This document shows positions 43,374-52,883 of a DNA stretch of 53,521 nt, piece by piece. The notes beneath the pieces were generated by a model. The model had not been told where the DNA came from. It saw only the letters and a list, made by a program, of their open reading frames with translations, and ran no database searches. A program made the translations under genes and the position numbers. Source of the DNA: Ignisphaera sp. (GTDB lineage Archaea; Thermoproteota; Thermoprotei_A; Sulfolobales; Ignisphaeraceae); contig JAWBKZ010000007.1 in the NCBI GenBank assembly GCA_038831005.1, forward strand, positions 1 through 53,521, read 5' to 3'. Position 1 is the first letter of the stretch. Each line of letters begins with the position of its first letter.

Positions 43374-43571
43374 TCAAAGAGTTAGAGTATCATGTTTCAA
43401 CATTCTTTCATCAGCTTTAAGACATATAGGTTGCTTAATAGTATCGAATTTTATGTTACAATAAACAAGAGCTAAGGTTATAGCACTTTTTTCTAGCAAG
43501 TTAACGAAATTGTTGAAGCCTTGGCCATAAACATCATCAGTAATCAGAATATCTTTGAATAATGCCTTAAG
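43374..43571 (-). pseudogene. Coding-like C-terminal fragment, possibly phosphoribosyltransferase-like
   Basis: Sixty-five codons after a TAG read FKDILITDDVYGQGFNNFVN, then LLEKSAITLALVYCNIKF, and end at TGA 43374. The ILITDDVYGQG piece recalls the PRPP-binding loop of phosphoribosyltransferases, but this is a weak likeness. There is no start codon. The 300 bases to its right, up to the ATPase gene, hold nothing I recognise. Confidence 0.35.
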
Positions 43572-43878
43572 CTATCTAAAAGAACCATATATATAGTTTC
43601 TCATTGTGTGATTTATTTTTGTATTGCTCAAATGTTTAGAGCAATACTTGCTTTATCAACCTAAAAACTCTTTAGAGAAGAGGTTATCAATAAACATAAT
43701 ACATTTTCTATAGATGCGTTAAAGTTTTACTATATGGGATAAGGACTAGATGTTCAGTACTTCCATAAGGTATTGAACACATGCTACGTTATCTAGAGTA
43801 CTAGAGTATAGCGTCTAGGTTAAACAGAATTGTGTAGAGATAGTTTCATCGAGAAAGTGGTTCATTAATGATATAGCG

Positions 43879-44922
43879 CTATGTTATCTGAATTCTTAGC
43901 GATGCTTCTCGATATATAGGGTCTAGAAACTGATAATTATGGATTATACTCATATCTTCAAGGTTCTTCACGATATTGTATAGTATGCTAGAGGATATCG
44001 TAACACCCTCTTTTTCCTCAACATACCTCTTTAGACTACTCCACGTCGTAATTCCTTTAGCGATTCCTTTTAAAACCAATGCATACCTCTTACCTCTCTC
44101 TCTAACAATATTCTGTAGCTCTCCTAAAGCAACACCTATTGCTAGCTCTTTTATCTTAACGATATCCTTATTTCCTTTAGAATATTCATTACCAAAGAAT
44201 GTTAGCCAACCCGGTATTCCACCAAATTCTTCAACAGCTATTTCCAGAACATCCATTTTTACATCTATTCTCAGCTCTCTGAATCCAGTCTTTAAGAACT
44301 CTAGTGAAGTATCTCTATCAAACCTTTCGAGTTTGAGATTAAAACAGTATCTACCGTAGAGAGGTGAGTTATGTTTATCGATTCCCAGAAATCCGTAAAG
44401 TAAACCGATCTCTGAACCAGTAAGTATGAATGTAATGTTTCTATCGTAATCATAGGCATGTGCTAAAGCATTGAGAAACTCTTGAGAACGAGGACCTCTG
44501 AGTTTCTGAGCTTCATCAAAAGCCACTATAATTCTCTTCCTATTGAGAGCATCGAAAAGTGAAGAAAGAGTAATAGAACCTCTACCTCTCCACTTAATCT
44601 CTACCTCAACACCCCTAATACTTATACCAGATATAGATTTAAGAACATCATACAGCTTATCGAGTCTCGATGAAAACGCTTTTGAAATCAATGAATATAG
44701 ATCACGTAGACCATAGTTAGTATGTAGACTCCTTAAATCAATCAATACACTCGGAATATCAACTTCATTAAGGAAAACACTCAATAGAGAAGTCTTACCT
44801 ATCCTCCTGATACCAGAAATAATTGTGAGAGGTGAATCTATATTTTTGTGCAGTATCTCGAGTTCTTGATCTCTTCCGAAAAGCTCATTTCTATTAGTTT
44901 TAGGTCTAGGATCAAATAACAA
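43879..44922 (-). CDS. Archaeal AAA/STAND-type ATPase with C-terminal winged helix
   Basis: Member of the archaeal ATPase family. An ELFGRDQELEIL start is followed by Walker A SGIRRIGKTS around 36-45, an IDLRSL strand, Walker B RIIVAFDEAQKL near 130-141 and sensor ILTGSEIGLL near 170. A lid region (GGIPGWLTFFGNEY) and a C-terminal winged helix (SSLKRYVEEKEGVTISSSILYNIVKNLEDM) complete it. Such proteins are abundant in hyperthermophiles and their roles are largely unknown. The start is TTG at 44922. A TATA box and a perfect palindrome just upstream suggest strict regulation, possibly through the protein's own winged helix. Confidence 0.82.
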   Translation of the reverse strand: MLFDPRPKTNRNELFGRDQELEILHKNIDSPLTIISGIRRIGKTSLLSVFLNEVDIPSVLIDLRSLHTNYGLRDLYSLISKAFSSRLDKLYDVLKSISGISIRGVEVEIKWRGRGSITLSSLFDALNRKRIIVAFDEAQKLRGPRSQEFLNALAHAYDYDRNITFILTGSEIGLLYGFLGIDKHNSPLYGRYCFNLKLERFDRDTSLEFLKTGFRELRIDVKMDVLEIAVEEFGGIPGWLTFFGNEYSKGNKDIVKIKELAIGVALGELQNIVRERGKRYALVLKGIAKGITTWSSLKRYVEEKEGVTISSSILYNIVKNLEDMSIIHNYQFLDPIYREASLRIQIT

Positions 44923-44931
44923 TTATTCTAC

Positions 44932-44951
44932 CCCAGAATCTAGATTCTGGG
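44932..44951. promoter_or_regulatory. 20-bp perfect palindrome, operator-like
   Basis: CCCAGAATCTAGATTCTGGG is fully symmetric. It lies between the TATA box at 44959-44965 (minus strand) and the start codon at 44922, so it covers the expected transcription start. This is the normal position for a repressor site in archaea. Confidence 0.6.
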
Positions 44952-44958
44952 TCAGAAC

Positions 44959-44968
44959 TTATAAATTT
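44959..44968 (-). promoter_or_regulatory. TATA box of the AAA ATPase gene
   Basis: On the minus strand AAATTTATAA lies about 25 bases before an expected start inside the palindrome, giving a leader of some 15 bases. Confidence 0.55.
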
Positions 44969-45375
44969 TGAGGTAGAACATTGGATACTATACACAGTCT
45001 AGGTTCTCTCTAAAGACTTTAGATATTGATGCTCTCTTCTCTATAACAAGTATTGAGGATTCTCAATAGATCTTCAACTACATCTAGCTTCAAGATGATA
45101 TAGAAATGTATTATTGTATTATTTTGATTCTAAACACATTATATAGGTTTGGTTCAAATACAAACCTTATTGATATAGCTTATACAGATTCTTGTCGATG
45201 TGGTTATAGTTGAAGTAGATTGCTATGGAAAAGGTTCAGAGGTTTATTTGAGACATAGTTGGTGTTTATATGAACTTAAGATAGTTCTGGATTATTTTGT
45301 ATAGCTATAGAAACCATAGATTTGCTAGATATCTATATTAGTCTAGCTGACCCTATGTTAGTGCTAAAATGAGTT
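44969..45375. other. Intergenic region, nothing recognised
   Basis: No coding frame or RNA motif noted between the ATPase promoter and the phosphatase gene. Confidence 0.3.
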
Positions 45376-46191
45376 GTGGTGTTGTCTAGAATGTGTAGCT
45401 CTGTTGCAGAAATACTGGGGATAGGAGTTCTCCAAGGCATCTTTGAATGGCTTCCTGTTTCTAGCAAGACTATAGTTATGCTTTTCTCATCACTTGTGTT
45501 AAGAAGACCTCTCACTATTTCTTACTTAGTCGGATTAGCTGTTCAGGGTGGAACAGTTTTTGCAGCAATAGTTTATTTTAGGCGTGAGGTTCTCGATATA
45601 ATTTTGTTTAAGAATACAAAGTTGTTAACATATTTAATTATTACAACATTTTCATCGTGCTTAACAGGTCTACCTATATACATAGTGTTCACCAAGTTCT
45701 TATTACTAAGAGAAGAGTTCATAGGTTTTATAACCATTGCAATAGGCTTCATTCTCCTACTTCAAGCATTAGTCTTAAGTAGATTAGATACAGGATTGAA
45801 GAAAATCACAGATATAGATATATTCGACTCACTTGTTCTAGGCCTTATTCAAGGACTTTCTATAGCACCTGGTGTAAGTAGGTCAGGTGTAACAGTAGCA
45901 ACACTACTCTACCTAGGCTATACTATTGATGATGCTCTTAAGCTAAGCTTTCTAGCCTCTATTCCTGTAAATCTTGGAGCCACAATCCTTACAATAACAT
46001 TAGAAGAACTAACTACTATACACCTTGACATCACATTACTAGGACTAGCATCTCTAGTATCAGTAATCACAGGTTTTGCCACAATCAAACTATTACTGTT
46101 CATAGCCAAGAAATACAGATACAAATTAACAGCAGGACTAGGCATAGTAGCACTTTTAATTGGATTAGCTACAGCTATAACCATACACTAG
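45376..46191 (+). CDS. uppP: UppP/BacA-family polyprenyl-diphosphatase
   Basis: Integral membrane protein with about eight spans. The two family signatures are present: GVLQGIFEWLPVSSKT near residues 17-32 and APGVSRSGVTVATLL near 169-183, holding the catalytic Glu, Ser and Arg residues. Bacterial UppP recycles undecaprenyl diphosphate. In archaea, which have no peptidoglycan, the likely substrate is a dolichyl-type diphosphate used in glycosylation. ATG at 45391 is an alternative start with GGTG upstream. Length 271 is normal. It stands alone. Confidence 0.9.
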   Translation: MVLSRMCSSVAEILGIGVLQGIFEWLPVSSKTIVMLFSSLVLRRPLTISYLVGLAVQGGTVFAAIVYFRREVLDIILFKNTKLLTYLIITTFSSCLTGLPIYIVFTKFLLLREEFIGFITIAIGFILLLQALVLSRLDTGLKKITDIDIFDSLVLGLIQGLSIAPGVSRSGVTVATLLYLGYTIDDALKLSFLASIPVNLGATILTITLEELTTIHLDITLLGLASLVSVITGFATIKLLLFIAKKYRYKLTAGLGIVALLIGLATAITIH

Positions 46192-46774
46192 ACACAAAAC
46201 AACACCTTGAACTAATTGAAGAAACAGCAACATAAGGTATAACCATATCTATATCTACATCATCACTTCACTCAATGACCTAAAAACATTAATCAGATCG
46301 TAGATAATCATAACTATAACAATACTCTTCTTTAACTAAACCTTTAACCAGCTTCAACACATCCAGCCAATACCTAGAACACAAATCAACAACAATATTC
46401 ACTAAATAACAGAACTTCAAGATACATGAACTCTAGCTACAACTTCTCTATAAATCATCATGTTAAACCAACATAATTCTCTACGAACAATATTCTCTAT
46501 CCCATAAACATAAGAACTTTTATAACCTCATAATAGATAGGTAGAGAAGCACGTCAAACACTATAGACTCACACATTGAGAGAACTCAATAGTGCTAAGG
46601 TCTCTAACTCAAAGATCATTATCAATAGTGTTAGAAACTATCAAAGGATGCAGAAAGTCTGTAGAAGGTTTATTTATTGAGACTTTTGTATAGTCTAGTA
46701 TAGAATTGTTGCAGAAGGTTATGTTTGTATTGATTTGAGAAAGACTTAAAGTAGTGTAGAGAGTTTGATGATGT
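46192..46774. other. Intergenic region, nothing firm
   Basis: Some plus-strand pieces around 46620-46670 look weakly coding (RNYQRMQKVCRRF) but are broken by stops. No gene is called. Confidence 0.25.
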
Positions 46775-46836
46775 TTGATGATGAGTTTTTCGGGGAATGT
46801 GAGGATACCGATGATTGTGTGGTTACCCACTGAGTT
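46775..46836 (+). ncRNA. Possible C/D box small RNA
   Basis: C box ATGATGA (46778-46784), a 14-base spacer, a degenerate D' box GTGA (46799-46802), C' box GATGATT (46810-46816), a 13-base spacer and D box CTGA (46830-46833). Order and spacing fit a C/D sRNA, but the D' box deviates and no terminal stem is evident. Confidence 0.35.
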
Positions 46837-46863
46837 TTTGTTTATGGAAATATTTGTTTTGTT

Positions 46864-47481
46864 TTATGTTAGTAGTTTTAGGTGGTCTTCTATGTAGTTT
46901 GCATGATCTACTATTCTCTCTATATGCCTCATTATGAGTACTTTTAGTGATGTTGATCGATCTACATATTCTCTCGATATAACCTCTTTTAATAGTGCTC
47001 TATATTGTGTATCTACATTATTGTCTATCTCCAGAATTGCTCTTTCGTTTACTGGTTTAAGCTCTACAAGATCTTTTAATGCATTTTCAACTGCTTTAAT
47101 TGCATATCTGAACATTTCTGAAGCTCCCTTGATACTTGCTATACTTTCTGGTGTCAGCATTATGTCTATTCTTGCTATCTCTCTACAGTATCTAGATATT
47201 CTATAGACATCGTATGCTATACTTATCAATGTATGAGCAATGAGGAGCTCTTTACCTAAAGGCTGTCTTCTGGCTATGAATACCAGAACCTCATTTACGA
47301 ATTCTCTCCTTATCCTATCGAGTATAGATGAGATCTCGTCTATCTCTCTCCATAGACTTTCTCTAACAGAGGTATTGCTTTCGTTAAAGAGTTCAGAGGT
47401 CTTGATCATTACCTTGTGTGTATGTTCAGCCATATGGAGTAGTATAGATCTAAGTCTCTCGAGCTCATCTATCAAGAGCAT
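46864..47481 (-). CDS. phoU: PhoU-domain phosphate regulator
   Basis: All-helical 205-residue protein with two PhoU-like three-helix repeats. Typical pieces are LRSILLHMAEHTHKVM near 10-25, EIDEISSILDRIRREF near 46-61 and the closing helix IMRHIERIVDHANYIEDHL, where the acidic/His pattern binds metals in PhoU proteins. It follows pstB by two bases at the end of the phosphate operon. PhoU proteins down-regulate the Pst importer when phosphate is plentiful. Confidence 0.9.
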   Translation of the reverse strand: MLLIDELERLRSILLHMAEHTHKVMIKTSELFNESNTSVRESLWREIDEISSILDRIRREFVNEVLVFIARRQPLGKELLIAHTLISIAYDVYRISRYCREIARIDIMLTPESIASIKGASEMFRYAIKAVENALKDLVELKPVNERAILEIDNNVDTQYRALLKEVISREYVDRSTSLKVLIMRHIERIVDHANYIEDHLKLLT

Positions 47482-47483
47482 AC

Positions 47484-48236
47484 CTATATCTCACCTCTAA
47501 GGAACTTAGCTGTGAACTCATTCGATGGATGGAGAAATATTCTTGAAGCAGCCCCTTGTTCAACTACAGCTCCATCATATATAAGTGTAACACTATCAGC
47601 AACTCTAGCTGCTTGATGTGGTGAATGAGTCACCATAACTATCGTTACATCGTTTTTAAGCGACACTATAGCCTCCTCAAGTTTTCTAGCATTAACAGGA
47701 TCTATATTTGCTGTTGGTTCATCTAGTAGAAGTATCTTTGGCTTCATGGCTAACGCTCTAGCAAGACACAGTCTCTGTCTCTGACCTCCACTAAGCTCGT
47801 TTGGATACTTATTCAGTCTATCCTTAACCTCGTCCCAAAGCATAGCTTTTTCTAAAGCCCATCTAACTACTTCATCTAGATCTCTCTTGTTTCTAGCAAC
47901 ACCATTGAGTCTAGCAGCTATCGCTATATTCCAGTATATAGACATATGGGGAAACGGGTTAGGTACCTGGAAAACCATACCTATATCTCTCCTTAGAGTA
48001 TATGGATCTATCTCAAATACATTTCTACCCAATACATATACCTCTCCAGAAACTTTAATATTCGGTGTCAAGTCTATGAGTCTGTTTATAACCCTCAATA
48101 AAGTTGTTTTACCTGAACCAGAGGGACCCATAATTACATGAATTGTGTTGGGCTCTATATCCATAGACACGTTCTTAAGGATATGTCTATCACTTATATA
48201 GAGGTTCAGATTCTTGATCTCTATAGCATACCTCAT
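47484..48236 (-). CDS. pstB: Phosphate ABC transporter ATPase PstB
   Basis: ABC ATPase with Walker A GPSGSGKTT, a Q-loop at VFQVPNPFPHMSIYWN (the PNPFP motif is typical of PstB), signature LSGGQRQRLCLARAL, Walker B ILLLDEPTANIDP and H-loop VTHSPHQAARVAD. 250 residues is the normal length. The ATG overlaps the pstA stop in an ATGA arrangement, showing translational coupling. Confidence 0.95.
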   Translation of the reverse strand: MRYAIEIKNLNLYISDRHILKNVSMDIEPNTIHVIMGPSGSGKTTLLRVINRLIDLTPNIKVSGEVYVLGRNVFEIDPYTLRRDIGMVFQVPNPFPHMSIYWNIAIAARLNGVARNKRDLDEVVRWALEKAMLWDEVKDRLNKYPNELSGGQRQRLCLARALAMKPKILLLDEPTANIDPVNARKLEEAIVSLKNDVTIVMVTHSPHQAARVADSVTLIYDGAVVEQGAASRIFLHPSNEFTAKFLRGEI

Positions 48237-49078
48237 AACTTCACCTCTTTAACGATTGTTTTAACTGTGATAAATATAGCTATATAGATGAATAGAAGTA
48301 CTAGTGCTGCTCCCCAAGCTATCTCGTGATAAACTTTGAATGGAGTTGTTATGAAATCGAATATAAGTAGAGGTATAGTATCTGTAGGAGCTCTAATATC
48401 TATGTTTACACCAACTCTATATCTTCCAACAGTAAAGAGTAGAGTTGCTGTCTCCCCCATAGCTCTTGCAAACGTTATCAATATGCTTACAACAATAGCT
48501 TTTCTAGCTATTGGTATAAACACCTTGATTACTGTTTGCCACCTGTTCATACCTATAGAGTAAGAGGCTTCTCTATAGGTCTGTGGAACAGATCTTAATG
48601 CAGATGAAAATGATGTATATGCATATGGGAGAGATATCAGGGATAAAGCTACTGCTCCCGCTAGAGCAGAGAACCTATTCATCGGAACAACAACTAGTGC
48701 ATAGACAAACATTGATACAACTATAGTGGGTATACTTGCAAAAGATCTAGAGAGAATATCTGTAAGTCTGGATAGAGGGTTAGAGGGAAATTCTGTAGAA
48801 AGTATTGCCGCCGATAATGCTAAGGCTATGGTTATAGGTAGAGATGTTAGTGTAGTTATGAAGGAGCCTACAAGTGATGGAGCTATACCGCCTATATCTC
48901 TCGATATGGGTGGTGGAGGTATATCTGTAAAGAATCTAATACCTGCTCTAGCTATAGTCTGTATACCGTTTATTGCTATAGTTATAATCATGTGTAGTAA
49001 TGGCAGTAGAGCTATAGCAGACATCAAGATCACTAATAATATAAAGAGCTTATCTCTCACATCTCTCCATCTAGACAA
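48233..49078 (-). CDS. pstA: Phosphate ABC transporter permease PstA
   Basis: Six-span permease. An N-terminal span (about 10-36) is followed by FFTDIPPPPISRDIGGIAPSL, a loop typical of PstA, and the binding-protein-dependent transport core with an EAA-type loop (TYREASYSIGMNRWQTVIKVFIP). The phrase ARAMGETATLLFTVG near 205-219 is characteristic of Pst permeases. It overlaps pstC by eight bases and pstB by four. Confidence 0.94.
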   Translation of the reverse strand: MSRWRDVRDKLFILLVILMSAIALLPLLHMIITIAINGIQTIARAGIRFFTDIPPPPISRDIGGIAPSLVGSFITTLTSLPITIALALSAAILSTEFPSNPLSRLTDILSRSFASIPTIVVSMFVYALVVVPMNRFSALAGAVALSLISLPYAYTSFSSALRSVPQTYREASYSIGMNRWQTVIKVFIPIARKAIVVSILITFARAMGETATLLFTVGRYRVGVNIDIRAPTDTIPLLIFDFITTPFKVYHEIAWGAALVLLFIYIAIFITVKTIVKEVKL

Positions 49079-49988
49079 CGATTTTCACCCTCCATCTATC
49101 TAGAATCATCAATCCAGCGAAACTAAGGATAAGTGTTGCAAAAAGTATCACTAGTGCAGATGCATGTAGAACTGATTCAGCGTATATATACAGACCTGCG
49201 TTTTCGTAGTTAGAGGCTATTAATGCAGATACTGTGTACCCAGGTGCAAAAATACATGGGCTTAGATTCATCGAGTTCCCTATAGTCACTACAGCTATAG
49301 TTGTTTCTCCAGCAGCTCTAGCGAAACCAAGTATAGCTGATGCAAGTATCGCTGGCTTGGCTAGAGATAGAAGTATCTTTGTTGTTTCGTATCTAGTAGC
49401 CCCTATACCTAGACAAGCTTCTCTGTATATCGATGGAATCAATCTATAGGATTCTACTATAATCGATGTCATGTAGGGCACAATAGATATACCTATAGCT
49501 ATTCCAGCAGTAAATATAGAGAAACCTGTTACAGGTCTACAGGAGAAGAAAGGTATAAATCCTAGATACATATGTAGAGGCTCCATGATGTAACTCCGAA
49601 GGAAGGGCGCTAAATAGTTTAGAGACCAGACAGCATATACGATCGTCGGTATACCGCCCATAAGCTCTACAACTGATGAAAATATATCCCTAATTCTACC
49701 CCTCAAGAACTCGGTGATGAGTATCGATAGAGGTAATGAAAAGAATAGAGAGATAAAGACAGCGATAAAAGAAGCTGTAAATGTACCGATAATAGGTGCC
49801 AGAACCCCATACACCTCTTTCTCTGGATCCCATATACTTTCCGTAAATAGTTTTACTCCAAACATCTTGATAGAGTCTAGAGAATTGGAGGAGAATATTA
49901 TGAGAAAGAGCACAAGAATGCTCGAGATTATGAAAGCTGTAGGTAGAAAGGAAATCAAAAAAAGCCTATCATGTTTCGATCTAGACAT
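49071..49988 (-). CDS. pstC: Phosphate ABC transporter permease PstC
   Basis: Partner permease with six spans. Recognisable parts are LFTESIWDPEKEVYGVLAPIIGT near 45-68 (WxP...YG), MGGIPTIVYAVWSL near 110, the EAA loop IYREACLGIGATRYETTKILL and ARAAGETTIAVVTIGN, the usual Pst hallmark. The 305-residue length is normal. It follows pstS by about 80 bases, so it is in the same operon. Confidence 0.95.
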   Translation of the reverse strand: MSRSKHDRLFLISFLPTAFIISSILVLFLIIFSSNSLDSIKMFGVKLFTESIWDPEKEVYGVLAPIIGTFTASFIAVFISLFFSLPLSILITEFLRGRIRDIFSSVVELMGGIPTIVYAVWSLNYLAPFLRSYIMEPLHMYLGFIPFFSCRPVTGFSIFTAGIAIGISIVPYMTSIIVESYRLIPSIYREACLGIGATRYETTKILLSLAKPAILASAILGFARAAGETTIAVVTIGNSMNLSPCIFAPGYTVSALIASNYENAGLYIYAESVLHASALVILFATLILSFAGLMILDRWRVKIVV

Positions 49989-50067
49989 ATACCATACCTT
50001 GCATCTTAATAGTGTCTCGAAATCTCTAGCTAATAGGATCAGTATTTAACTCTATATCAGCTATTAC

Positions 50068-51318
50068 CTAGCTCTCTAGTAGTCTAGCTGCAGATAAAAG
50101 TAGTTCTACTACTTGTTGCGGAGGAGCTACATATCCTTGAACCATATTGCTGTATCCCTCTATAGCTATCCACTTCAGAAACTCACTAAGAGCTAGAGCT
50201 TTGTTGCGATCTCCATATTCTCTCCATACAAATAGGAATGCCAGAGATGATATCGGGTAAGAACCTTCATGTGGAGAGTATATTACTTCTACAAACATTT
50301 CACTAAAATCCTCTAGAGGCGAAGAGGGTATAGGTACACCTTTAGCTGCATTCCTTATAGCTTCATCTGTAGGTAGAACAAATCTTCCTGCTGCATTCCT
50401 TATAGCTGCTATAGGTAGATTGTTCTCTAGCGCATAACTTAGTTCAACATATCCAATAGAGTAAGGCGTCTGTAAAACTGTAGCTGTAACTCCTTCATTA
50501 CCTTTAGCACCAATACCTCTCCCAGTAGCATCAATAGGCCAGTTAACTACCTTACCAACGAGGTCCTTACCCCATATGTTTGGTGCAGCCTTGTTTAGGA
50601 ATACCGTGAATATCTCTGTAGTACCACTTGAATCTGATCTGTGGATAGCTATGATCTGTTTACGTGGAAGGATATTGGCTATATCTGGGTTCAACTCTTT
50701 TATTGCTGGATCATCCCAGTACTCTATTTCTCCACGATATATCTTGGCTATGACTTCTCCAGTAAGCTTAAGATTATGTCCCTTAATCTCTGGAACATTG
50801 TATACAACAACAACAGCCCCCATAATCCATGGAATCTGCATAACCTGACCTCTATACTGTTCATATTGAGATTTAGTTAAAGGTGGATCACTAGCAGCAA
50901 AATCAGTAACACGATCAACTAGAAACATCTTCTGACCAGCACCACTTCCAACAGACTGATAAGTAACCTCAACACCAGCAACCTCCTTGAATAGACGAGC
51001 CCATTGAGCTATCTGTGGATACTGAAAGGAAGCGCCAGCACCAGATACAGATAAGCCTCTGACTTCTGGTCTAGGTGTATATCTTACGGTAGCTGGAACA
51101 GTGACCGTTGTAGTAATTGGGGTAACCGTTGTCATAATTGTAGTTGTCTGTAACACAGTAACCGTTTGGTGAATAGTTTGCTGGACAGTTCTAGTTAGAG
51201 TAACATATTGCTCTTTTCTATCGCTAGCTAACATTATGTGTGTTAATGAGTATACAGCTATAGCTGTAACTATAACAGCTACAGCTATAACTATAACCAT
51301 TCTACTTAAAGTTATCAT
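50068..51318 (-). CDS. pstS: Phosphate-binding protein PstS, membrane-anchored
   Basis: An N-terminal hydrophobic anchor (about residues 5-27) and a Thr-rich stalk (about 35-75) lead to the phosphate-binding domain. Binding loops are visible: SGAGASFQYPQ, SVGSGAGQKMF, DFAASDPPLT and HRSDSSGTTEIF. It captures phosphate outside the cell for PstCAB. GTG at 51327 is in frame, but GGTGA at 51324-51328 is five bases before the ATG at 51318, so I chose that start. First gene of the pstSCAB-phoU operon. Confidence 0.95.
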   Translation of the reverse strand: MITLSRMVIVIAVAVIVTAIAVYSLTHIMLASDRKEQYVTLTRTVQQTIHQTVTVLQTTTIMTTVTPITTTVTVPATVRYTPRPEVRGLSVSGAGASFQYPQIAQWARLFKEVAGVEVTYQSVGSGAGQKMFLVDRVTDFAASDPPLTKSQYEQYRGQVMQIPWIMGAVVVVYNVPEIKGHNLKLTGEVIAKIYRGEIEYWDDPAIKELNPDIANILPRKQIIAIHRSDSSGTTEIFTVFLNKAAPNIWGKDLVGKVVNWPIDATGRGIGAKGNEGVTATVLQTPYSIGYVELSYALENNLPIAAIRNAAGRFVLPTDEAIRNAAKGVPIPSSPLEDFSEMFVEVIYSPHEGSYPISSLAFLFVWREYGDRNKALALSEFLKWIAIEGYSNMVQGYVAPPQQVVELLLSAARLLES

Positions 51319-51351
51319 CACGTTCACCCAAGTATCTGTACATTAATTCAA

Positions 51352-51361
51352 CAATATAAAC
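51352..51361 (-). promoter_or_regulatory. TATA box of the pst operon
   Basis: GTTTATATTG on the minus strand, with an expected transcription start near 51330 and a leader of about a dozen bases containing the GGTGA site of pstS. Regulation by phosphate is expected from the gene content; no operator is recognised. Confidence 0.5.
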
Positions 51362-51861
51362 ATTAATTTCTATACTCTATAATATCTTCAGCAGAATTAT
51401 AGATTGCATTAAACAGTATACACACTCTAATATACATATATACATAGCTCATTATAAACATATATAGTTACCGTAGGTATTTATATAGTATGATCAGGAT
51501 GTATCTTGATTTAGAGTCATGAATAGTGATTGTATGAGATTGGTAGAGAATACCTTTATTCTATTGATCTATACTATGTGAAGAATACGATGTAAGGAAT
51601 CTAAAGTAGTTAAGATAATGTCAAACGTATATACTAAGGTCTACTACAATAAATGAATAATGTTTACTTTGTTCTATGGTTTGATATAATCATTATTTTG
51701 GCTAGGTTTTCAATACAATAAACCTAGGTTTTTATAATTGTTTTCTTTTTAGCTAAGGGCCGCATGTATTTCTATAGATAGTGTGTATAGGCATTAGCCC
51801 TAAAATTACTATAATCATTATGAGTGCTGAAAATACTGTTCTAAACTCTCCTAAGGCATCT
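51362..51861. other. Intergenic region with a possible short coding tail
   Basis: The minus-strand frame that starts with VMKIVRDALGEF near 51876 continues through a hydrophobic stretch (FSALIMIIVILGLM) to a stop near 51760. It may be the end of the decayed binding protein or the start of a lost permease gene. The rest shows nothing. Confidence 0.3.
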
Positions 51862-52606
51862 CTAACGATTTTCATCACCATGGCTTCTATTAAAACAGTT
51901 ATTGCTTAGAATGTAGTTCTCGTCTATGGGTATGTAGTCAGCATACTTAAACACAATCACATCGTTTACAGATGTATTTACCAAGTACTGTATAGTAGAA
52001 TCCTGATACAGCATCAACCTCACCTTTAACAAGTATAGGCTCTCTAAATACATCCATAGTGACTCACGAAACCTTGTCAATTTATACCAACAGTTTTTGC
52101 AAATGCTGGAAAAAGTCTTCTGAAAACATCGCCTGTGAATGCCTCTAGCTCCTTCCCTTCTAAGTTCCTTGGATCCTCTATACCCCTGTCCCTTAGCGTA
52201 ACGATAGAATGAGGAGCCCTTAGATGAGCAATAGCTACACATTTTAACTCTTTCATCAGGATTCTTAGCTTTAAACTCAACCAAAGAGCTAAAGTCACCG
52301 AAACTCATATCGAACACCCCTGTAGCTACATCACTAACAGCTTTAGCTGAATCATAGCCTCTATCAATAGTTACTGAAAGTACTTCTTCAGCAAAGAACC
52401 CTTTGTATAGAGCACTAAGAAAAGTGCTTGAGGACCTTGATGTGCTCAGTCAAGAGTAAACTTTGTATGGTCAGTAACAAGTTGCTGAAGTTTTACTATA
52501 TAGGGAAGCGATATGTATCCTGCTAAGTAGCCTATGGCTATACCAATAACAATACCTATGGCAAGAGATGTTAAGTTAAATCATGATCTTTTAGTACACG
52601 AAACAT
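51862..52606 (-). pseudogene. NMT1/SsuA-type ABC solute-binding protein gene, multiply frameshifted
   Basis: Reading across frames from ATG 52606 gives a signal anchor (SLAIGIVIGIAIGYLAGYI), VTDHTKFTLD, a TGA where Trp is expected, then AHQGPQALFLV. Next come YKGFFAEEVLSVTIDRGYDS, SFGDFSSLVEFKAKNPDERV, VAIAHLRAPHSIVTLRDRGI, LEGKELEAFTGDVFRRLFPA, MDVFREPILVKGEVDAVSG and VIVFKYADYIPIDENYILS. This is the complete order of an NMT1/THI5-like binding domain for sulfonates, nitrate or pyrimidine precursors. At least five frame changes or stops break it. No cognate permease or ATPase gene is seen beside it. Confidence 0.75.
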
Positions 52607-52883
52607 GCTTTTCAATAATTAACTTAACTAACGAAACTCTTTTAAAAAATCTATGGCTAGCTTCTACATAATTTTTATATAATTTAAGATAACATCACTT
52701 GTTAAACAATAAATAGATAAAATAGTCATGGAGTTTATATGTATTTATTAGAATTCAAGATGGAATAGCATTACCTTGAACCTTTGTGTCACATTTTTCT
52801 TGTCAAAACTAGAAAATTAAGTAACAAATAGTTCTTTGTATCCCTTAATAACAACGTAACGAGGTTTAGTAAATATAGATGTT

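Noticed and set aside
52077-52298. Separate 73-residue gene
   Set aside because: It is the middle part of the NMT1-type pseudogene in another frame.
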